Source: JAHBXL01 sp964409775 (GTDB taxonomy: Bacteria; Planctomycetota; Phycisphaerae; Phycisphaerales; UBA1924). Taken from it: 64,000 bases of DNA. The stretch covers positions 124,001 to 188,000 of the forward strand of contig CAYPEI010000004.1 of assembly GCA_964409775.1 (NCBI GenBank), given 5' to 3'. The position numbers and the translations under genes were made by a program. The stretch's first letter is position 1. Each line of letters starts with the position of its first letter. The notes under the pieces were generated by a model. That model saw only the letters and a list, made by a program, of their open reading frames with translations. It was not told the origin of the DNA and made no database searches. Positions 58,202 to 64,000 of this stretch are shown here, in pieces.

Positions 58202-58813
58202 TTACGCCGAGGGCGTGTTCCGGGGCTCACACTCGTCGCAGGTGCCCTTCAGCAGCACCTCCTGCTGCCGGACCGTCGGCACCCGGCCGCCCCTGGTCCG
58301 GCCGGTTCCCTTCCCTGCCACGCCCCGGGGCCTCAGCACGACTTCCGTGTCTTCCAGGCACTCCACCTTCCCGCAACTGTCGCACATGAAGTGCGGATGT
58401 CCATGAGACTGTTCGGGCAGCCGCGGCGGAGCGGGAATCGGGGCCGGGTGCGGGCAGTTCTCGGACTCGCCGCACCCGCAGCCGGTGCCGGCGACCGGCG
58501 CATGGGCCGCGTGGTCACCGCTCAGGCCGAACCGAAACACGCGGTCTCCCGGGTCCATGCGGTGGGCGATCCCCGCCTCCACCAGCGAGTTGAGTGTCCG
58601 GTACACCGTCACCCGGTCGGGCTTGCGCCCCTTCGCTTTGGCGCCGCGAGCACGCGTGAGTTCCTCGACGATCTGGTCCGCGCTCAGCACTTCGTGCGTC
58701 TGGCACAGGCACCGCAGCACCCCCAGCCTCACCGGCGTGACGCGCAACCCCGCGATCCGCAGCAGGGCGCTGTGGTCGCGGTCGTGCCCGACAGGATCTC
58801 CGGCTCTGGCCAT
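58202..58813 (-). CDS. Fur-family metalloregulator with Cys/His-rich insertion
   Basis: The product has 203 residues (Fur is about 140-150). The winged-helix domain is clear: RIAGLRVTPVRLGVLRCLCQTHEVLSADQIVEEL and PDRVTVYRTLNSLVEAGIAHRM. Between it and the dimerisation domain lies an insert with many metal ligands, HAPVAGTGCGCGESENCPH, then HGHPHFMCDSCGKVECLED. A C-terminal CDEC completes the second structural zinc pair. It could be Fur, Zur or PerR; the insert suggests zinc or thiol sensing. ATG 58813 gives a very close Shine-Dalgarno; TTG 58822 is another option. It follows fabG by 22 bases. Confidence 0.85.
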   Translation of the reverse strand: MARAGDPVGHDRDHSALLRIAGLRVTPVRLGVLRCLCQTHEVLSADQIVEELTRARGAKAKGRKPDRVTVYRTLNSLVEAGIAHRMDPGDRVFRFGLSGDHAAHAPVAGTGCGCGESENCPHPAPIPAPPRLPEQSHGHPHFMCDSCGKVECLEDTEVVLRPRGVAGKGTGRTRGGRVPTVRQQEVLLKGTCDECEPRNTPSA

Positions 58814-58835
58814 CTCCCTCAATTATGCACGCAAG

Positions 58836-59588
58836 TCAGCACATCGTCATCCCGCCGTCGACGACGATGGTCTGGCCCGTCAGGTACCCCGCCTCGTCGG
58901 ACGACACATAGGCCACCGCCGCCGCGATGTCCTCGGGGGTTCCCAGCCGCCGGACGGCGACCATCTCCTGCAGTTTGGCCTTGATCTCCGCGGGCAGGTT
59001 CTGGGTCATGTCCGTCTCAACATACCCCGGCGCCACCACGTTGCAGGTGATGCCCTTCGAGCCCAGTTCACGGGCGATCGTCTTGCTCAGACCCAGCAGC
59101 CCCGCCTTGGCCGCGGCGTAGTTCGCCTGCCCCGCGTTCCCGACCACCCCCGACGTGCTCGCGATGTTCACGATCCGGCCGAACCGGTTCTTCATCATCG
59201 GCCGCGCCGCGGCACGGATCGCCACGAACGCCGACTTGAGGTCCACGTTGAGCACCTCGTCCCACTCCGCATCGCTCATCCGCAGCACGAGGTTGTCGCG
59301 AGTGATCCCCGCGTTGTTCACCAGGATGTCCAGCCGGCCCTGCTCGGCGACGACTTCCTCCACCGCCTTGGCCAGCGCGGCCGCGTCGCCCACATCCACC
59401 GCCTTGAACGACGCCGCGCCCCCCTGCGACCGGATCTGCTCCGCGAGGTCCGACAGCGGGCCGGCCGTGCGGCTCACCAGCACAACGTGCCGGCCATCCT
59501 TCGCCAGCCGCTGCGCAATCGACTTGCCGATGCCGCGGCTTGCGCCCGTGACGAACGCGACGCGGGGGGACGTAGTCTGGGTGCTCAT
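58836..59588 (-). CDS. fabG: 3-oxoacyl-[acyl-carrier-protein] reductase
   Basis: The product has 250 residues, a classical short-chain dehydrogenase. NADPH-binding TGASRGIG, the NNAG motif, catalytic Ser/Tyr/Lys in IASTSGVVGNAGQANYAAAKAG, and the terminal YLTGQTIVVDGGMTMC identify FabG, which reduces 3-ketoacyl-ACP in fatty acid elongation. It is in one strand run with fabD, but a lipoprotein gene is interposed; acpP and fabF are not present. The start ATG 59588 precedes the Rossmann strand. Confidence 0.93.
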   Translation of the reverse strand: MSTQTTSPRVAFVTGASRGIGKSIAQRLAKDGRHVVLVSRTAGPLSDLAEQIRSQGGAASFKAVDVGDAAALAKAVEEVVAEQGRLDILVNNAGITRDNLVLRMSDAEWDEVLNVDLKSAFVAIRAAARPMMKNRFGRIVNIASTSGVVGNAGQANYAAAKAGLLGLSKTIARELGSKGITCNVVAPGYVETDMTQNLPAEIKAKLQEMVAVRRLGTPEDIAAAVAYVSSDEAGYLTGQTIVVDGGMTMC

Positions 59589-59658
59589 GACACCACTCCG
59601 GGGCGCACACCGGCGCCGGTCTTCCCCGCCTCCACCACCAGTTTCCGCCTGTGATCGC

Positions 59659-60735
59659 TCATCCGCCGCCGGGGATGTTCACCGGACCGCTCGGCGTGTT
59701 CTTCCGCGTCGGCCCGCCCGGCTCCGAAGACGAAGGAGCGGGGCCCCCGCCTTCCGGTCCGCCTGCCCCGCCCGCGCCCGTTGCTCCACCCTCCGGGATC
59801 AGGTCCGGCATCGGAGCCGCCGCCAGCGCGGTGTAGAAGAAGCCCGCGGGCCCGATCCCGTCCCACCCCGAAGCCCGGGGCCGCTCGCCCTCGGCTGCCG
59901 GCGCGTTGCTGAACACCCAGTGGTCGCCCGACTGTGCGGCGCCCCAGCCCAGCAGGAACGCGCCGCGCGGATCCTGAATCGCCAGCAGCACGCCGCGCGT
60001 CGGAATCCCGCCCGCCCCGGCCATGGCCGAAAGATCCGGCGGTGCAACGCCCGCCGCGTTCAGGCTTGCAAGGGCCTTCTTCATCTCCGCCGCGATCTGG
60101 TCGGGCGACATCGACGCGAACTTCTCCATTTGCGCCCGAAGAACCGCCAGTTGCTCGGCGGGAATCGCGCCCTGCTGCTCGAGGATGTCCAACACCCCCG
60201 AGCCCGCGCCCGCCGCCAGCGCATCCTTGATCTGGTCAACCAGTTGTGACGCCGACATCGATGCGCCCCCCGCGCCGGCGCTCATCGCCATCGAGGCATC
60301 GAACGAACCCGCGTACACGATCCGCACCGCCTCGATGGGGTGCGTGGCGTCGGCCCAGTCCCCGGTCTCGACCAGCGACGACAACTGGACATTGGCGCCG
60401 GCGTCGATCATCCCCTGCAACTTGGCGTTGTCACCCTTGGCGAACGCGCTGGCGAGTTCGATCACCGCGCGCGCGAAACTCTCATCCGTCACCGTCACAT
60501 CACCGGCGAACTGCACCCGGGGGTCCGCCCGCATCTCCTGCAGCAGATCCTGCAGCGACACCTCCGGCGGGGGCGGGGGCTCCACCGGCGGCGGCGGCGG
60601 CGGCGGGGGGGGCGGCGGCGGCTTGGGGCAGCCCGTCAGACCCGCGACCACGAGCAGCGCGCCCGCTCCGCAGATGGCCCGACGCACAAGCGTCCGTCCC
60701 GAATGACCGCGATTTCCCGGTTCATGGTTCATCAT
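59659..60735 (-). CDS. proline-rich predicted lipoprotein between fabD and fabG
   Basis: The product has 358 residues. Signal and lipobox ICGAGALLVVAGLTGC, then a run of prolines (12 in a row and a further PPPPP) likely spanning the periplasm or wall matrix. The rest is helical (VIELASAFAKGDNAKLQGMI, IKDALAAGAGSGVLDILEQ, MSPDQIAAEMKKALASL) and ends with a Gly/Pro-rich tail. No family is recognised. The start at 60735 overlaps the fabD stop by 14 bases, so it is translationally coupled to fatty-acid synthesis genes. A cell-envelope role linked with lipid synthesis is plausible but unproven. Confidence 0.8.
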   Translation of the reverse strand: MMNHEPGNRGHSGRTLVRRAICGAGALLVVAGLTGCPKPPPPPPPPPPPPVEPPPPPEVSLQDLLQEMRADPRVQFAGDVTVTDESFARAVIELASAFAKGDNAKLQGMIDAGANVQLSSLVETGDWADATHPIEAVRIVYAGSFDASMAMSAGAGGASMSASQLVDQIKDALAAGAGSGVLDILEQQGAIPAEQLAVLRAQMEKFASMSPDQIAAEMKKALASLNAAGVAPPDLSAMAGAGGIPTRGVLLAIQDPRGAFLLGWGAAQSGDHWVFSNAPAAEGERPRASGWDGIGPAGFFYTALAAAPMPDLIPEGGATGAGGAGGPEGGGPAPSSSEPGGPTRKNTPSGPVNIPGGG

Positions 60736-61708
60736 GGGTTTCGACCTTCGTTCCCTTCTCGATCCGTCTCATCAGCCCCGCCAGCGTCTTGCCGGGCGCG
60801 AGTTCGTGCCATTCCGCCCCACCCAGACCGGCCAGCCATCGGCAGTTCTGCTCCCAGCGGACCGGCATGGTCAACTGTTCAACCAGCCGCCGCCGGATCG
60901 AATCCTCAACTGTACGCTCCGTCGGGCCGCCTGTTTCGTGCCCCGCCCCCGTCACGTTCGACGCCACCGAGCAGCGTGCCGGACGCATCGCCGTCGTCCG
61001 CAGGGCCTGCGCCAGCCGGTCCGCCGCCGGCTGCATCAGCGGAGAGTGAAACGCTCCCGCCACCGGGAGCGGTGCCGCACGAAGCCCCATCTCCGCCGCG
61101 GCCGCTGCCGCCCGCACGCACGCCGCGATCGACCCGCTCACAACCACCTGCCCCGGGGAGTTGAAGTTCGCCGCCACCAGCACCTCCCCGCCCCGCGCCC
61201 GGTCGCACACCTCGTTCGCCTGTGCCTCGGTGGCCCCGATCAGCGCAACCATGCCCGAACCAGGACTCCCGTCCGTGTTTCGAATCGCGTCCGCGGCGTC
61301 CTGCATCGCGCGCCCGCGAAGCGTCACCAACTCCAGCCCCTCTTCAAACCCGAACACCCCCGCCACGTGCAGCGCGGTGTACTCGCCGAGCGAAAGGCCC
61401 GCCGCGGCGACAAGCCCGGCCTCCGTCGCGCCCGCATCCGGCCCCGCGCCCCATCGCGCCAGCATCCCGCGCCAGCAGGCCACCGACGCCACATAGATGG
61501 CAGGCTGTGAAACGTCCGTCTGGTTCAGCCGGTCCGCAGGCCCGTCAAAGCACAGGGTGCTCAGCGGCGCACCAAGCCGCGTGCCCAGCACCCGGTCCGC
61601 CTTCTCAAAGACCGTCCGTGCCTCGGCCGAGGCCGCAAACCAGGCCTTGCCCATGCCGACAACCTGCGCGCCCTGCCCTGGACACAGAATGATCCTCGAG
61701 GTGCTCAT
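60722..61708 (-). CDS. fabD: malonyl-CoA:acyl-carrier-protein transacylase
   Basis: The product has 328 residues. It transfers malonyl from CoA to ACP to prime fatty acid elongation. The N-terminal CPGQGAQVVGMG, the nucleophile elbow AAGLSLGEYTAL (Leu where many have His before Ser), the downstream RGRAMQDA arginine region, and catalytic His in PVAGAFHSPLM are present; the end WHELAPGKTLAGLMRRI matches the family. It is followed by the overlapping lipoprotein gene and preceded 36 bases upstream by the subtilase stop, so read-through from that gene is possible. Confidence 0.93.
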   Translation of the reverse strand: MSTSRIILCPGQGAQVVGMGKAWFAASAEARTVFEKADRVLGTRLGAPLSTLCFDGPADRLNQTDVSQPAIYVASVACWRGMLARWGAGPDAGATEAGLVAAAGLSLGEYTALHVAGVFGFEEGLELVTLRGRAMQDAADAIRNTDGSPGSGMVALIGATEAQANEVCDRARGGEVLVAANFNSPGQVVVSGSIAACVRAAAAAAEMGLRAAPLPVAGAFHSPLMQPAADRLAQALRTTAMRPARCSVASNVTGAGHETGGPTERTVEDSIRRRLVEQLTMPVRWEQNCRWLAGLGGAEWHELAPGKTLAGLMRRIEKGTKVETHDEP

Positions 61709-61744
61709 TCCGCCAGTTTAGCAACCGCACAAGTCCGACTCACC

Positions 61745-63304
61745 TCAGCAGCCCGACAGATAGTGATTGAGGAACTCGAACAGGTCCGCCGTGGTGGTCT
61801 GGCCGTCCCCGTTGATGTCGCCCCGACCCACGAAAAACGACGTCAGATACGCGAAGAAGTCGCTCGCAGTCACAAGTCCATCGCCGTTCCAGTCCGCCGG
61901 ACACACTTGGTCATCCGACGAGATCGAGTGCAGCGCACGCGACGCGTTCACCCGGCCATACCCATACTGCGGGTCCCACCCCGGCGGCCCCCGGTCATCC
62001 GCCGTCTCCTTGATGATCCGCCGGACCTCCGCGCCGCTCAGCCATGGCGCCGTCTCAAGCAGCAGCGCCGCCACGCCGGACACAAACGGCGCGGCCATCG
62101 AGGTGCCGGTTTCATAGCGGTACGTGTTCGGCTGCGAGTTGCTGTCGGTGGTCGTCAGGATCGCCACCCCCGGCGCGCACACATCCACCTCGGGGCCCGT
62201 GCTGCAGAACGGGCCGATCACGTCTCGGTTGTCGGTCGCCGTCACCGCCAGCACCGACGGCCAGCGCGCAGGGTAATACACCGGAGCCCCCGGAGTGTTG
62301 CCCGCCGCCGCGACCAGCACCGCCCCCGCGCTCGTCGCATAGTTCACCGCGGCGTTCAGGTAACTCGATCCCGTCGTGTACCCAAGGCTCATCGAGATCA
62401 CCCGGGCCCCATGATCCACCGCCCAGATAATGCCGCTCGCGCACTGCGATTCGCTGCTGTTGCCCCACGAATCCGCCACCCGCACCGGCATGATCCGTGC
62501 ATTCCACGACACGCCGCTGATGCCGATGCCGTCGTTGCCCGCCGCCGCGGCGATCCCCGCGCACGCCGTACCGTGCGGCAGGTACGGACTGTCATCCGTT
62601 GCCGTCGGGTCGCTGCCCACAAAGTTGTACCCGGGCACGAGTTTGGGCGCAAGGTCCGGATGACTCTGACTGACGCCGGTATCAAGGAACGCGATCGTGA
62701 TCGGCGCGTTGCCCGCCTGCGACCACGCGCCAAACGCCGCGATGTCCGCGTGCGGAATCCCGGGGCTGCCCGAAACCGGCGCCCCGGTGTTGTTCAAGCC
62801 ATACTGCAAACCCAGGTACGGGTCGTTGGGAATCGTGATCCCCAGCACGCCGCCCGCTCCGTCCGCCTCGACACGATCGAACAGATCGCCGTGCGCCGCG
62901 AGGCCCGCCACCAGCGAATCCGCAGTCGTGTCCGCGGATCCCTCGAAGACCACGAATCTGCTCAGCCCCTCACGTTCCGCAGCCAGGGCATCCGCATGGC
63001 ACCACGAGATCGGGCAGTCCGCCGCGGCGACATGCACGCGCGTCAGTGTCTCCGCCAATCTCGGATCGACATCTTGAGGCTTCCCCGCGGCGACATGTGC
63101 TGCGCCCAGGTTCATTGAGCGAAGCGTCCGCTGAACCGCACCCTCGCTGCCCGGACGAATCCGGCAGACCACTCGCGTCGACGGCGTTGAAGCCGGCGGC
63201 GAGTCCGGCGCGGTCTGAGCCGACGCCGCGCCAATCGCGAATCCGGTCAAAATCCAAACTTTTGCCCAGCGATGAGCGATGTGGGAGCCAGGATTCTGCT
63301 TCAA
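61745..63304 (-). CDS. secreted subtilisin-like serine protease (S8) with dockerin-like tail
   Basis: The product has 519 residues. Signal region VWILTGFAIGAASA is followed by an inhibitor-like propeptide (RVVCRIRPGSEGAVQRTLRSMNLG). The catalytic triad lies in ITIAFLDTGVSQSHPDL (Asp), PYLPHGTACAGIAAA (His) and TGTSMAAPFVSGVAALL (Ser). AAAGNTPGAPVYYPA is the oxyanion/Asn region. The C-terminus has two Ca-binding-like loops (DWNGDGLVTASDFFAYL, DINGDGQTTTADLFEFL) ending YLSGC, a sixth-gene variant of the dockerin-like tails in this window. The start is TTG 63304 with GGAGGA seven bases upstream. It probably digests extracellular protein. Confidence 0.93.
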   Translation of the reverse strand: MKQNPGSHIAHRWAKVWILTGFAIGAASAQTAPDSPPASTPSTRVVCRIRPGSEGAVQRTLRSMNLGAAHVAAGKPQDVDPRLAETLTRVHVAAADCPISWCHADALAAEREGLSRFVVFEGSADTTADSLVAGLAAHGDLFDRVEADGAGGVLGITIPNDPYLGLQYGLNNTGAPVSGSPGIPHADIAAFGAWSQAGNAPITIAFLDTGVSQSHPDLAPKLVPGYNFVGSDPTATDDSPYLPHGTACAGIAAAAGNDGIGISGVSWNARIMPVRVADSWGNSSESQCASGIIWAVDHGARVISMSLGYTTGSSYLNAAVNYATSAGAVLVAAAGNTPGAPVYYPARWPSVLAVTATDNRDVIGPFCSTGPEVDVCAPGVAILTTTDSNSQPNTYRYETGTSMAAPFVSGVAALLLETAPWLSGAEVRRIIKETADDRGPPGWDPQYGYGRVNASRALHSISSDDQVCPADWNGDGLVTASDFFAYLTSFFVGRGDINGDGQTTTADLFEFLNHYLSGC

Positions 63305-63716
63305 CCGTGACTCCTCCGCTTAGCCCCACGAGTGCTTATCGGCCAAGCCGGAACCCCAATATACCTCCAATCGCGGTCTGAACAACGGCAAAATTCGCGG
63401 GATTCCAAAGGCCTCGCGATCCACAGGTCACCCAATCCGGCAACTTGGCCAACGATCATCCCCAGTTTTGGTGTATTTCCAATCGTCGTGCCACGACCGA
63501 GTGCTCAGTTCCGACGAAGAATGTGGTTCTCGGTCGAGAAGTCTGGGAAAATGGTTGACACGGGGGGGTTCTTCGGGCACACTTGTTCCCCAGAGAGAAG
63601 TTCTTGCGCGGATTCCATCCGCCCCAGAGAGAGAGTCCCCCGGAACTTGGCCTACTTTGTTACGGACTACGTCCGTTCGAGTGGTTCAGGTCGAGAAGAT
63701 CAGGAGGAGAGAGATC
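63305..63716. other. divergent intergenic region with a possible promoter
   Basis: This 412-base gap separates the subtilase from the secreted protein that begins at 63717. On the plus strand TTGACA at 63555-63560 is followed 17 bases later by CACACT (63578-63583), a plausible promoter about 130 bases before the start. GCGGATTCCATCCGC (63608-63622) is a small palindrome. No gene is recognisable. Confidence 0.4.
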
Positions 63717-64000
63717 ATGGCGTTTGCCTCTAAGGTCGTCGTTTCTGCCGCCGCGCTTTGTGTTGCTGCTGCCGGCGCATCCGCGAGTGTCTCGCAGGTC
63801 TGCTTCAGCGTTCGCGCGACGGCCATCGTCGGCGGCCAGACGCAGACGGCGACCTTCGAAGTCGACAGCGGCCAGATGTACTACGACGAGGCCAGCCAGA
63901 CCTACGGCTGGGACCTCCAGTCTCCGTTTGAACTCCGCTCCGCTCAGGGCACAGTGCTCGGCACGCTGGTCGGCGGCAACGTCCGCGCGATCGAAGACCC
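63717..64000 (+). CDS. secreted protein, N-terminal part only
   Basis: The first 94 codons are present. A signal peptide (MAFASKVVVSAAALCVAAAGASA) is followed by SVSQVCFSVRATAIVGGQTQ and YDEASQTYGWDLQSPFELRS, a beta-rich start. Start ATG 63717 has an excellent ribosome-binding region; GGAGGAGAGAGATCATG is identical to the leader of the DUF7453-like gene at 6133. The protein runs beyond the window, so its anchor and function are unknown. Confidence 0.75.
   Translation, partial: MAFASKVVVSAAALCVAAAGASASVSQVCFSVRATAIVGGQTQTATFEVDSGQMYYDEASQTYGWDLQSPFELRSAQGTVLGTLVGGNVRAIED

Overview
The window looks like chromosome from a high-GC member of the Planctomycetota, most likely class Phycisphaerae. 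The evidence is the number of secreted proteins that end in a double EF-hand-like tail of the type DxNxDGxxxVPDIFAFLSAWFA, often finishing in GCP, together with PEP-CTERM-like tails, a pseudopilin with a C-terminal WLDGH motif, and generally short intergenic gaps. No tRNA, rRNA, CRISPR array, transposase or phage gene was seen.

Layout. 1-12741 is an exoprotein region: secreted repeat proteins (HAF-like, DUF7453-like, GW-repeat, cysteine-rich beta-helix, SdiA-regulated-like), interrupted at 1570-4075 by a convergent pair of paralogous HTH-like proteins of unknown function. 12864-21107 is mostly housekeeping: atpA, a cdaA-ybbR pair (c-di-AMP synthesis), an Nfu_N-like protein, mnmE, a GNAT acetyltransferase, a membrane protein and atpD. 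21391-24062 is a visibly less GC-rich two-gene island coding for a lipoprotein and a Ca-loop protein that share an unusual 12-residue W-P-x-x-H-x-x-x-x-S-x-x repeat. 24109-37943 is mixed: a DUF418 membrane protein, mraZ without its usual dcw neighbours but with an intact operator, flavin reductase-like, glycosyltransferase, amidohydrolase, a possible toxin-antitoxin pair, HAD phosphatase, a fused membrane/spermidine-synthase protein, aroC, methyltransferase, yceH and small membrane proteins.

37995-48973 is the rplKAJL-rpoBC cluster, with a terminator and a new promoter between rplL and rpoB. 48900-52735 is an operon on the other strand: a sigma70-type promoter, a cobalamin riboswitch, then a PEP-CTERM propeller-like protein, a surface protein with a dockerin-like tail, a pseudopilin and a BFD-type [2Fe-2S] protein. 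The first three genes overlap by ATGA junctions. I read it as a candidate corrinoid-capture system. 52729-64000 holds an rdgB carrying an in-frame repeat-derived insertion, an ALDH7-like dehydrogenase coupled to rpiA, a secreted protein / ECF sigma / candidate anti-sigma operon, a Fur-family regulator, fabG, a lipoprotein, fabD, a secreted subtilase and the start of another secreted protein.

The strongest leads for new biology are the riboswitch-controlled surface operon, the WPxxH-repeat protein pair, the paralogous HTH pair, the orphan mraZ with its operator, the CdaA with an altered DGA motif, and short dispersed repeats that have entered coding sequence.
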